DNA of 64,000 nucleotides, taken from positions 992,001 to 1,056,000 of the forward strand of contig JAJFPB010000009.1 of assembly GCA_020881915.1 (NCBI GenBank), in the 5' to 3' direction. Shown piece by piece: positions 23,151-33,927 of this stretch. Numbering within the stretch: position 1 is the stretch's first letter; every line of letters begins with the position of its first letter. A program made the position numbers and the translations under genes. The notes beneath the pieces are model-generated. The model was not told the DNA's origin. It searched no databases and saw nothing but the letters and a program-made list of their open reading frames with translations. This DNA is from Paramyrothecium sp. XJ0827. Lineage: Eukaryota > Ascomycota > Sordariomycetes > Hypocreales > Stachybotryaceae.

Positions 23151-23690
23151 AGAGTCTTACTTTTTGCTTGTCGGAGGCTCTTTTGGCTTTGGTGTGTCCT
23201 CTTTTTGTTTCAGTAGAACGTATGCGGCTGAAGCATGTCTTTGCTAGTTCCAGGGATCAATCAATTGGTCTCGCAACCATGCCATCTTTCCTCAATCGTA
23301 CATGCTTGCTTCAACTCACAAATAATTAATAATCTAATGTGGTAAGTCCTGATCGAGCAGTCAGCCCGTCCGGCTCGTCGGACATGGTGGCACGATGGAC
23401 CGGGATTTCAAGCCCAGCTTACAAACCACGCTGACATTGAAACAGCCCTAGGCGACTTATCAGCCTCTTAGTGGTGCGAAGTTGACCTTGTGCCTGGCGC
23501 GTGTCGGGACGCCAAGTCTCCGAGGGATCCGACTGTCCTCTGGGGAAACCTGGGCGTGTCGTCATGACCGGTCATGTTTTTCTTAAGTCTCATCTTTCCC
23601 TTACCTCTCTCCTCTGTCTGGCCTCAATCGCATTCTTCATAGTTCCGAGTATTGAACCTGGCTGGTTTCTGCTCGTAGTCGACGTTTGCC
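23151..23690. other. Intergenic, no gene seen
   Basis: 540 bp; the right half is the promoter and leader of the acetyltransferase-like gene. Short frames only. Confidence 0.45.
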
Positions 23691-25319
23691 ATGGCCTCGT
23701 CGCTACCGACCGACCGTGGCCGTTCCGGGCGACCGGCCGACGGCCGAGATGTCGATGACGCCCGCATCGAGACGACTGACAACGGTTACGCCTACGGTTC
23801 TTTCCCTGCCTACGACGCCGCCGTCGCCGCCAACTCGGCTGGCGCTAGATTCCCTCCGACCGACCGAACTGGTACAGCGAAACCGGCAACGCCCAGCGGC
23901 ACCACGCGCGCCCTTGCGCCCGACCTGCTCCGTGGCTTGCTTATGATGATCATGGCCTTGGACCACCTCGCCTTGGGCTTGCACACGTGGGAGCATGGCA
24001 CGAACCGCTCTATGGAGGCCGACGGGACGATCGTGCGCGAGTGGAACAGGAACGTCGCCTTCGTCGTCCGCACCCTGACGCACCTCTGCGCACCGGGCTT
24101 CACGCTGCTGCTCGGCATGGGCGTAGTGTACCTCGTTCGCTCGCGGACGCGGCTGGGATGGTCGACGGGACGGCTGGCGAGGTACTTTGCCGTGCGGTGC
24201 TTGGTGCTGACCATTGTCATGGTGCTCTTCGGCCTCGTCGCGACTGGAGGCAAGATATGGTTTATGAACGGGGTGCTGTTTGCACTTGCGGTGGACTACC
24301 TACTCGCCGGGCTGCTGTGGCTCGTGCTGGTGAAGACGGAAGCGATGCTTGCGCAAGGCTTGGAGCGGTTCATTCCGTCAAAGTCTGCCACTGCCGAGTT
24401 GGCCGACGACGACGACGTCCACCAGTCTTTGTTGCCCCGAGGACGCTCGGAGGCGCACAGTAGGACCCAGAAGGCTGAGGACCTGTCGTGGCATATCCAC
24501 AACCTCATCCTCCTTGCCCTGAGCATCATCACCATCTTCTGGAACATATGGCTCTCGCCCAACCACGGCCACTGCCAAGCGGATGCCTCTGCGAAGTCGG
24601 CCCTCTCACAACCAGAGGACCTCTCTGTCGGCACCATCCTCGCGCGCGTCTGGTTCTGGCCCCTCATGACGGAGCGCATCATGAACGGCTTCCCGCCCAT
24701 GGCCTGGCTGTCCTTTGCCATCCTGGGCCTGCTGTACGGCCGCGTTCTTCTCGCGCGCCGCTGGACGCCGCAGGACCTTGCTTTCGGCCACGCCATGATT
24801 GGCCTCGTCTTCACCATCGTCTTTGTGTTGACCCGCGTGCTGCACTTTGGCAATCTCTCCGAGAACTGCCTGCATGCACCGGAGCACGACAAGCGTCCAG
24901 GAGTGAACCCGTACTTCGCCTCCGTCCAGTCCTTCTTCTACATTGTCAAGTACCCGCCAGATGTGGCCTTCTGGGCTTTAACTCTTGCAGGCAATTTCTT
25001 TATGCTGGCTGGTTTTGTCGCCATCCCCGTTCACGTGGCCAAGCGCTTCACCATTCTCCTCGATTTCGGTACATCGGCTCTGTTCTTCTACATTGTCCAC
25101 ATGCTGGTGGTTTTTTCTTTGGGCGCGGTTCTGGTTGCTTTATTCGGCCATGATACTGGTATCAAGAACCCTATGGATCCAAATTCCCGGGGCATAGACA
25201 ACGCGTACGCCTACTTTGCAATTTGGGCTGTCATCATGGTCATACTGTGGCCATTCTGCCGGTGGTACAGTCGGTTCAAGAGCACCAAGCCAGCTGATTC
25301 TATTTGGCGTTTCTTCTGA
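23691..25319 (+). CDS. Multi-TM acyltransferase, HGSNAT/DUF1624 family
   Basis: Single exon, 542 aa. Residues 1-75 are polar and probably disordered. The block PDLLRGLLMMIMALDHLALGLH (about 78-99) is the first-TM signature of the heparan-alpha-glucosaminide N-acetyltransferase catalytic family (D-x-x-R-G...M...D-H). About ten more hydrophobic segments follow, with a polar insert around residues 225-265. Family members move an acetyl group across a membrane; fungi lack heparan sulfate, so the acceptor here is unknown. The sequence is GC-rich with long open shadow frames in the other phases. No intron is needed. Confidence 0.8.
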   Translation: MASSLPTDRGRSGRPADGRDVDDARIETTDNGYAYGSFPAYDAAVAANSAGARFPPTDRTGTAKPATPSGTTRALAPDLLRGLLMMIMALDHLALGLHTWEHGTNRSMEADGTIVREWNRNVAFVVRTLTHLCAPGFTLLLGMGVVYLVRSRTRLGWSTGRLARYFAVRCLVLTIVMVLFGLVATGGKIWFMNGVLFALAVDYLLAGLLWLVLVKTEAMLAQGLERFIPSKSATAELADDDDVHQSLLPRGRSEAHSRTQKAEDLSWHIHNLILLALSIITIFWNIWLSPNHGHCQADASAKSALSQPEDLSVGTILARVWFWPLMTERIMNGFPPMAWLSFAILGLLYGRVLLARRWTPQDLAFGHAMIGLVFTIVFVLTRVLHFGNLSENCLHAPEHDKRPGVNPYFASVQSFFYIVKYPPDVAFWALTLAGNFFMLAGFVAIPVHVAKRFTILLDFGTSALFFYIVHMLVVFSLGAVLVALFGHDTGIKNPMDPNSRGIDNAYAYFAIWAVIMVILWPFCRWYSRFKSTKPADSIWRFF

Positions 25320-25557
25320 TTTGTCCAGGCACTGGCGTTAATAGACGGCTGCATCATGTCTTCAGTTGGGGTTGAGATACTCCGTATACGTAGAATATTG
25401 TATTGATAAGCATAAATACGCACGAGTTAATGAACTAAAACAAAGAAACAACAAGTCTCGCTATCTCTACATGCTGGTGATTGATGCAATACAATGAACG
25501 CTGACAGTCTACCTTGAGCAACGCAAAACATTCCCAGAAAACCTCGTCTGTTGCCAG

Positions 25558-27877
25558 CTACTTCTTCATCCCATGTCGATGAAGCCAAGACTGACGATGA
25601 GCCTCTTCCCATCGTTTCTCCGCCCTCCTCAGCGTCGCTGCTGCATCCCAATGATCACGCTTCTGCGCAACGTCTCGTGCTGTGTCGCCTCTTCTGTCCT
25701 TGATTGTTGGATCTGCTTTCCAATCTCTCAACACGCGAATGACATCACGCCTCTCCTCATCGCCCTCCTTCGCTGAGCTTGCGGCATAATGCAGCGGCGT
25801 CTTCCCATCTGACGTCCGAGCGTTTGGATCTGCCCCTGCGCGCTCAAGAAGCATCTCCACCATGTCTGCCGAGGCCGAACGCGCTGCGAGGTGCAAAGCT
25901 GTGCGAGCCCGGTCTGAAGCCGCATTAGGATCTGCGCCGCGATCTAGTAGCAACATGGCAACGACGAGGCGATCTCGCTCTGCTGCGTAGTGCAGAGACG
26001 TCATGCCCCTCGTGTCGCAGGATGTGGCAGATGCGTGTTGAAGGGCGCGGGTTACAGCTTCGATATCACCGTTCCATGCGGCGTCAAAGAGGGCCTCTGC
26101 TGGATCTTCGCTGTCAGTTATGGCGCTTGCGTTTGACTGCCGGCGCGCCTCGTCTGGACCATCTTGTGATGGTGGAAGCTCAACGATTTTCGGAGACGGC
26201 AGGGGTGATGCATCGACAATATCTGCTGCTGAAGGCACACACTGAGCTGCGACTGCCACAGGGTGTGCTTGTTTGTGAATTGCAGTGGACTGAGTCGGGC
26301 CCGAGTCGGGGTCTTGAGGCTTCTCTGTTGCCGACGGCGGATCGGCACTTGATGCATCGGGCGTGTCTTTCACTGTTTCGCCCAACGACGGCTTAGTCGT
26401 GTCAGCTTTTGGGACCGATGGCTGTGTTGGAGGCACGTCGCCTGCTGTGGCTGATGCATGGTTGATCTCTTCGGTAGCTGCGCCCGGCTTAGCTGTTTGG
26501 TCGTGCCTGGAAGCCTCACGGCTTTGCCCAATTGCTTCTATAGGTGCTGGCTTTGTCAAAGAGCGCCTGCATTGTGTCAGCGATTTCCAACGAACAGAAC
26601 GTATTCTAAGCGACTCACGAATAAATGTTGATCATGAGCGTGCTTAGCAGTGCTAATTGGCCTTGAAGTTGGCCCTCAACATCTTTCAGTCTGTTTCCCC
26701 ATTCGCTCTTATAGCGGTACGAGTTCCAGTATTCTTGCAAACCTCTCAAAACAGTGCCTTCTTCCGCCGTTGTTTGGCTGATATCCGCGAGAAGGCGGGT
26801 CATGACTTCCAAAGTCTCATTGGTACTGCTGATGGCATCCTCAATGTGCTGCTTCAGCCGCTGACCTGATTCACCCTCCAGAAGATCCGGCCTTGCAGCC
26901 AGGGTTCCTTCAATCTGGGCTACCGTGTCGCGGGCAGTTGTGGCTTTTTCGGATAGCGATCGGATTTCCTCTGGAGAGTCTTGCAAGTCGCTCAACCAGT
27001 CAGTCCATTGCTGGGCTGTTGTCACATGGCCCACCAGCCCTTCGATGCCTGCGACCGTTGCAAGCGAGCTCAAAAACTTTCCACGCCTTCCACGGGATGC
27101 TTCTCGGGACGATGTTGGGCGATCACTTTTGACGCTATGGCGCCTGCTATCAGCGCTGGGATGCACGGTAGCTTCGCCAAAGGATGTCCGCCGGGATGAG
27201 CCGCGGCCTTCTGCATAGGGCGGGCGCTGCCTTGGTGGGGTCCTTGTCCGGTATGGATCAGTCGAACTCCATCGCGGAGAGCTGGGCGATGTGGGGGAGA
27301 GAGGGGACGAGAACCGACCAACAGAGCGAAGTGGAGGGCTAAGATGCTCTGAGCTGAAGGTTCGCTGTCCCGAGAATGGTCTGGCGGAGCTGGGTGAAGA
27401 GGAATAGCGGCGACCGCGTTCGGACGGCCGCTGTTCATCTCGTCTCAGTCTTCCTGCAAGTGCGGCTGGAGAGCCGTAAGAGTCCCGCCGCAGTCCTGGT
27501 GGCCGTAGGCGCTCGTCGGGTCGGTCATATCTCGAAGGGCTCTGCAGAGATCGAGGAGTTGTTGTAATGCGCCTGGTAGCTCCGGTGTTCGGCGACCTGC
27601 TTGCTCTTCCCCGCGCATCTCTGCTGTGCACTGAAGGTGACACTAGAGGGTGACGAGGCGCTGGCTCATGCGATTGTGCTCTTCGAACTCCAGGGCGACT
27701 GGACGTTACGACTGTTGGGCTTGGCCCATGAGCACTTAGGCGCCGACTCGGTTGTGGCCTTCCACCAACTATTCCCCCCAGTGTTTGACTCGTCGAACGA
27801 CCCCTTGGTGACTGACTGGCGGTTCCAGAATGACTCAAGTTTGCTGAGCGCCCTCTGATGGGCAGCTTGTCTGTCAT
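25558..27877 (-). CDS. Large ankyrin-repeat protein with disordered N-terminus
   Basis: Exons 27877-26619 and 26566-25558 (52-bp intron) give 755 aa. Residues 1-265 are Ser/Arg/Pro-rich and low in complexity. Residues about 270-420 are helical (FLSSLATVAGIEGLVGH, then acidic heptad-like helices) and resemble the helical N-terminal domain of some fungal STAND/NACHT proteins; that is inference. A second Pro/Ser/Thr-rich linker follows. Ankyrin repeats occupy about 577-725 (MTSLHYAAERDRLVVAMLLLDRGADPN, TALHLAARSASADMVEMLLERAGADPN, TPLHYAASS). It lacks a NACHT or NB-ARC NTPase domain. Likely a protein-interaction scaffold; partner unknown. Confidence 0.8.
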
Positions 27878-29489
27878 CTTTGTCGCACCGTTTTGTGCAT
27901 GATGCTATCGTTGTTTGATCTCAGAATGCGATCGGAGTGGCCTGCGGTACAAAGCTCAGGTTTTAGAGGATGCATGCTTCTGGTTGGTGATCAGGCAGAG
28001 AGGACGCCATGTGACTGCAGCACGCCCACCGTCCAGATGACAGGCATCCTTCCCCTCCTTCACGCATCACGGCTGACTCCTTCAAAATGATAGGCAGCCA
28101 GCAACCCTAGACTCATAACCAGGGTGCTTTCGCGGCTCTACAACCGCAAGTCCACACCATCAGTGGACTGTGCCAATAAGTTTTGTCGGTCGATTATGAA
28201 GAAAGCATGTTCGACCGGGTGGGGTGCAAGTCGCGAGATTGGAGATCGACAGGCACACGAGCTGCAGCCTTGCAGGTCATGTGGTCCACAACTTCGCAGA
28301 TTCGTGTCCTGAGGCGTTTGTGAAGCCCGGACAAGGCAAGAAAATTCTCAATGGAGAGCTTGCCTTATGGGATATGCGATGGAAACAATGATCGTCATTT
28401 GTCTGCTGAATATCGGAATGAAGACCATCAAGTAAAGGAACCCCGTAAGAAAGTTCTTGCCGCTGTCTCAGTACTTATTCATGAAGAATCAGTTTATTTC
28501 ACAAGCTGTAGCTGTTTTATTTTCCAGCACTTTGTGGCTCTGGCAGGCCTTTGAGGTCTTTGTTTCCCGCGAGCTCGGATGATGAAGTCGGTCGCTACAA
28601 GCTGCACTCGCAACAACATTTTTGTTGTAGAGACGCGTGCTAAAGAGGTGAAGCCCCTTTGGGCGTAGCCTTGGGCTACCTGAAATGATTCGCGACACAA
28701 TCCCTAAGCTCTTGAGCTTACTAACTCAAACACTTTGTCCCTTGACCCTCCAGTTCTATTACCGTAGAAACACCGCAGCGTTTGTTGCATCAGCTCGTTG
28801 ACACGTCACTGCTCGCCCGAAACGGCAAATGGAGGCTGATCTCTGTGGAAAAGAACTTCTATTGTTCCTGCATTAATTGTACAACTAGCACGTCTAAGAC
28901 TAATGGGGACCGCCGCTACTTTACAATTACCCTGCTATGCCCCCATTGATGCACAACGAAGGTGCCCATTGACAGGTGCGGCGCGCCCCTGCGTAGTGGG
29001 ATCATCGGACCTGAGCCTGATCAAACACGATCCGCTGTCAAGTTCTTGACGTAAGGATCGTTGCAATCCCCGTTCAGCTTGTTCGAGACTCCGGCCGCTT
29101 AGCGTGACAGTGAGACGTGGAGAAATGATGATTCATTCGATACGCCGCTCAATGTTACCTGTACATGCAACTGCGGCAGGGCGCAATGCCCAACCTTCCA
29201 ATCGGTGAAAACAAAAGCAATTATGTTTTTAAGTCGAGCGCCTCGCGACTAAGAAGCTCCCCTTGCATGACATCGTGTATGCCCGGGAATTGTGTCATAG
29301 CCTGTGGAGGTGTCATAGACGAATCGCCTGGTTAGACACACAGTGTTACGTCACATATTCATTTCAAAGCATAAATACAGCCTCTATTCTTGGGCAAGCA
29401 AGATTCTTCAGTCAATTCATCTTTGAAATCAACAATAGATCCGAAATTGCCAATTCCACCAACCATAAAACCGCATAACAATAATCATC
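27878..29489. other. Intergenic and con-10 promoter, no other gene seen
   Basis: 1.6 kb without a recognisable gene. The last 130 bp contain a TATA-like CATAAATAC (about 29370) and a pyrimidine-rich leader before the con-10-like gene. A 12-bp GC-rich patch near 28979-28990 is unexplained. Confidence 0.45.
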
Positions 29490-29837
29490 ATGACTGGCAA
29501 CACCAACCCCGGCAACTTTGCTAACCGGTATGACGAAAAATGAACCAAATGACGAAAGACTTCAATTAAAGAGCTAACATGATCCTCTAGTCCCAAGGAG
29601 GAGGTCCAGGAGATCGCTTCCAAGGGCGGACAAGCGAGCCACAGCGGCGGCTTCGCCAGCATGGATCCTGATAAGCAGGTTAGTTATCACATATAGATGC
29701 ATTGAACACGATTGCAGAGCTAACGTTGAACATAGCGTGAGATTGCTTCCCAAGGCGGCAAGGCATCTAGCGGCTCTTTTGAGCCTGGCAGTGAGAAGGC
29801 CCGGGAGGCCGGTCGTAAGGGAGGCCAGTCCAGCTAA
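29490..29837 (+). CDS. con-10: Conidiation-specific protein 10 (con-10)/KGG-motif stress protein
   Basis: A small gene too fragmented to show up as one frame. Exons 29490-29527, 29591-29678 and 29736-29837 (introns 63 and 57 bp, CTAAC branches) give 75 aa. The product has three KGG-type repeats: EIASKGGQASHSGG, EIASQGGKASSG and EAGRKGGQSS. This is the Neurospora CON-10/bacterial GsiB-like hydrophilic stress-protein family, abundant in conidia and induced by development, light or desiccation in relatives. It has no signal peptide and is expected to be cytosolic and largely disordered. The exon phases join cleanly. Confidence 0.93.
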
Positions 29838-30387
29838 GCTGGTGCATGTATTCTCATGAGCGAAGGACATGGCAATTCGACATTGTGCTGTGTACGAAAA
29901 CCGAGGAAACTTGTAAAATGGGATGAATAAAATTATCCCTGGATATGCTTTCCCTAAGAAGTTTGTGGTAGTATGTGATGATTTGAAGTGGTTCTCATAA
30001 CTAAACGCTCCATTTGTGCTGAAACAGATGCAGGAAACACCTGCGCAAGGTAAAATTTTGTGTATCTATCCTAGCCGTGTCAGATGCTTTTACATATAAA
30101 TCGTGTTGCGTCCTTCAGATGAAATTCCGAGACTATGCTTAAAACCCAATAAAACACAGGCACACTGAGCTTTGAATATACGGAGAGATGGGATGAAGGT
30201 CGAGCATCGGGCATTTAATTATGAGTGAGCTCCTGATTCTAATTTGCCAGGAGGTATAGAACCAACCGAGCGGGAGACATTTGCCTATGTATGCAGCTCT
30301 AAAACAAGCATAGGAACGTTGACGAACCCTGTTCTAGAGAGGGGGAAATGTTCTTCGCTTAATCTAGATGCCCAAATTAACAAATAC
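29838..30387. other. Convergent 3' flanks, no gene seen
   Basis: 550 bp between the con-10-like gene and the FMN oxidase gene stop; AT-rich, presumably 3' UTRs. Confidence 0.5.
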
Positions 30388-31611
30388 TTAGGAACTACAC
30401 AAATGGGCCAGACTCACAAAGGTCGGGTTAATATCAGTAAGCCTCGCCAGGCCAAGGTTTTGAGAGTTAATCACAAGCTCGTGCCTTAAGATTTCAGCAG
30501 CTTTGATGACACCTTCAGTTCCGTAGAGCAATGAAAACATAAAGGGACGACCCAGGCCGACCGCTTTGACGCCCAGTGCAAGCAACTTGAGGACGTCGCC
30601 ACTTGAACGGACTCCACCATCCGCATATACTTCAATCTGCTGGAAAATTTCGGGTGCCTCCTCGTAACTACATTCGCTTGCATCAGTTCCTTTGTTATTT
30701 TGCGCTTTTGACAAAACAACTCACATCTCAATTGCAGCCTCGAATCCAGAAGGGGCCCCGTCCAGCTGACGCGAGCCATGATTCGAGAGGTAGATTGCAT
30801 CAACCCCGTGCTCTATCGCCACTTTGGCGTCGTCCACAGTTGAAACACCCTTAAGTATAATGGGGAGATTCGTCATAAGCCTTAGTCTCTCATAGTAATC
30901 CCAGTTGATATAAGTAGGCTCATTGTCACTGGAGCCAACACCCCAGCGAGCCGCTCTCACACGATCCCCGTCGCCAGCAGAATCAACAGTGAAAGCAATC
31001 GCCTTAGCACCATTCTTTTTGACATTGTCAAGATAATCCTGGAGCCTCTTATCGTCCCAAGTAGGTCTGTGGTAAAGCTGTTGGAAATAGACCTGACCGT
31101 TGATTGTTGCATTGGAGATTTCTTCCTGACTTCTGGAGGCACTTATCGAGGCAATGTATAGGATCCCTTGATCCGCAGCACCCTTTACCAGGTTGAGCTC
31201 TCCATCTTCGTGAACTACTCCGGCACGACCGAAAGGCGCGATGAAGATTGGCATAGAGAAGTTGAAGCCTAAGAGTTGAGTTCCAATGGTCTCGTTCACC
31301 GTCAAAATATCGACCATGGTACGAGGACGGAACCTGTAGGCCTGGAAAACCTCAGTGTTCATGCGATAGGATCCTTCAGTACCAGCGCCGCTCGCAATAC
31401 CTGCAAGGACAGTGGTATTAAGCACATTTCTTGCTGCCCACTCAAAGTCGTCGAGGCAGTGAATCTCCTCTAATGGAGGCAGCTGCCCAGATTGAATGTT
31501 AAGCTCTGCAAAGCGGGCGTCAGCGCCAGTGTCGGGCGAATATATCCATGGGCGAGAGGCGAATGCTGTACATAAAAAGTGAAGAAGCAAAAAACCACGC
31601 ATTGCGGTCAT
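30388..31611 (-). CDS. Secreted FMN-dependent alpha-hydroxy acid oxidase/dehydrogenase
   Basis: Exons 31611-30725 and 30667-30388 (57-bp intron) give 388 aa. The N-terminus (RGFLLLHFLCTAFAS) is a signal peptide, unusual for this family of lactate oxidases, glycolate oxidases and cytochrome b2. The TIM-barrel motifs are present: PIFIAPFG, the active-site Tyr in YFQQLYHRP (Y180), the FMN-binding Lys in ILKG (254), the catalytic His in SNHGSRQLDG (H278) with Arg 281, and the phosphate-binding VYADGGVRSSGDVLKLLALG block. GSRQLD replaces the usual GGRQLD. Several N-x-S/T sites fit a secretory route. Expected to oxidise an L-2-hydroxy acid; if it uses oxygen it would make H2O2 outside the cell. No heme b2 domain is present. 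Confidence 0.88.
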
Positions 31612-32329
31612 CTCTCAAGTAAAAGTCAAGATTATTGTGTATTGATGTGAAGAGGATGAAAATTGGTAATAATACAGATTGATCTTATGATGAGAGACAA
31701 TTTCACATTCGAGAGTAACGGAACTCTTTGTCTTACTCTTTAAGAATTGAAAGGTAAACACCGTCGGCATGATTTTATCAAGTCTGTCTCAATATTACGC
31801 GTTACGAGGCTGTGAAGTCGAAACATACTGCTGACGGCATGTCCGTAGTACTTCAACATTGCACAATGATGATTCCGTCGGAATATTTCAAAAAGTCCGT
31901 CCTGACGAAAATAAGCAAAACATATGCAAGTCATGTCGGCTAATATGACTAGGTCTAAATTTGAGATTCCAGCAGCTCGCAACCGTCGACTTAGTCAAGC
32001 TTGGAAAGATTCGTAAGCATGCCTCGCCATCAGAGATTCAAGATCGAGAAAAACTTGGTTATGATCATTGAAGTTTCAGTAAAATCAAGTATGACACCTA
32101 TGCATTGAGGTCCTATCAGGTTATCAACGGATGGTTGGCTATTTGCCTACGTCATGCTCTCAACGACTTGTTGTTGAGAAAGCTCTCTACAACATGACTC
32201 GAGACTGGGGATACAATTTTGGAGTGAACGATAATTTGGCGCAGCTGTGAAAATGCAATGACGCTTCGAACGCGGGATTCAGGAGCAATTTTGTATTATT
32301 GTTGGAGACCAGCTTACTCCCACAGTCGC

Positions 32330-32425
32330 CACTTTGATCTGGCCAAACACATCATTCGCTTCGGCGACGCCGTGAACGCCGAGACTTGCAGTATGCTGAA
32401 GGAGAGGAATGAAGCAGGTATCTAG
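32330..32425 (+). pseudogene. Possible ankyrin-repeat fragment
   Basis: A short frame reads HFDLAKHIIRFGDAVNAET, which follows the ankyrin spacing (D-x-A-K-x-L-I-x-x-G-A-D-V-N-A-x-T), then runs to a stop at 32423. No start codon or neighbouring repeats are intact. It may be the stub of a decayed ankyrin gene, or chance. Confidence 0.3.
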
Positions 32426-32500
32426 TACCCACCGACCACTAATCTCTCATCGTAACATGAGTAACCGCAATTTTCCTCATTCACAGCCTGTCTAGTTTTT

Positions 32501-32539
32501 CCGTCCGTACCGTGGTAAAAAGATTAAACCACAGGACGG
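32501..32539. repeat. Imperfect inverted repeat (hairpin)
   Basis: CCGTCC and GTGGT at 32501-32516 are mirrored by ACCAC and GGACGG at 32528-32539 around an A-rich 11-nt loop, with a 5-nt against 1-nt bulge. It could be a footprint of a small DNA transposon or a 3' structure. No matching partner was seen nearby. Confidence 0.35.
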
Positions 32540-33927
32540 TTTTTTAGCAGATTGAGGAGGCGACGGCACACAACAATGGCGGAATAATGTTCGAGTTTTA
32601 AGCGGATTAAAGTAGCAGAATCATGGCAAGATACGGTCATGCCTCCGATTGGTCGTTCTGGGTTGGCTGTTATTTCCAGTCATTCTTCTCGGAATTTAAC
32701 TGGCGTGTTTATACTCATTCTCAACAATATTTGTAGACCTTCTACTTTCACTGATGATGTTTACATGCAAAATTTCGGCCAAAGATAAACCGACCATTTG
32801 CCTTCCATTACCCCAACAGCGCTTTGCAGATATCTGCAGCTTCCGCTCGACCGACAAAACGTGGGGCCAGACAGTCCGATCTAGATCTTATGCTAGACTC
32901 AGAGCAAGGTGATTGTTCATTTGGAAACCAAAAAATCTGTATGACACTCGTGGCCTACTATTTCCTCGATGAACTCATTAGCACCAAAGTACTGCCAGGA
33001 AGTGGCCGGGCTAGGGCATTCTTCAACTGAAACGTAGCTGGCACAGGGCACGACTTGCGACTTTGATGTTGTCCGAAGACCTGCAAGGGTTAGATGCATG
33101 AGGTTTTACGTAACATCACCTCTTAAAATTGGGGAAAATAAGTAAAGAAGAACAGAATGGAGAGTCATATATCCCAAACTTACAAGACTGGTGATGTTCT
33201 CTGTTAGTAGATCTACTGGTCTTATTGGCCTGAACCAAAGTTGAGGAGCACACTCTCGACAGATTTCCTGCCCGAAATAATTGAAAGCGTTACTTCAATT
33301 CCATTCTAGGAGCCCGCATTGACTGCCGCATCAATGGTCGGAATAAATTCATGTCCCAAGTTATTCAGATGGCAGGTCGCCGCCTCGGGACTACGGCCAC
33401 ATGGCGAGCGTAGAAGGATAGCTATGCAAAGAGCTACCGGGGTTGGAGTGCAATGACAATTTACAACAAAATCTCCCTCTATGGTGACCACAGATTCATG
33501 TCCAAGTGGCGTGCCTCTCACTTGATGATTGGCCCCAAATTACACTTTAGTGCCCGATCCCAAATAATCCATCCAATTGGACTGATGATCATGGGGAGTT
33601 ACTCGGAGCTTGTAGTAGTCACAACGTACAGCTTGATCTGTCTGGCATTTGTGCGGGGAAACAACCTCTCCGCATAAATCATTCCCTCATTACAAGCTCC
33701 ACTCCTGGAAGCGATCACTCGGCAGATATAATGCCGATCCCCAAAATCGAGCTTCCTGATAGAGATGTTCCGAGAATTTGGGGTTATGGCCCTGCCATAA
33801 GCCAGTTTCTTGGATTTAAAGCTCGCTTCTTGGCGTTTTTCGTTCAAGTGTGCAGAAGACTACAGCTACCTTGTTGGATGTTTCGAAGACGGAGCTGAAC
33901 ACTCAGTCCAATAACCCGTACCTCAAA

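Larger units (their letters stand above)
31612..33927. other. Gene-poor interval with relics
   Basis: 2.3 kb without an intact gene. It holds a possible ankyrin-repeat relic (32330-32425) and a hairpin-forming inverted repeat (32501-32539). Otherwise short frames only. Confidence 0.45.

Noticed and set aside
23703..25153. Long frames opposite and alongside the acetyltransferase-like gene
   Set aside because: GC-rich shadows; the 542-aa frame carries the TM pattern and family motif.
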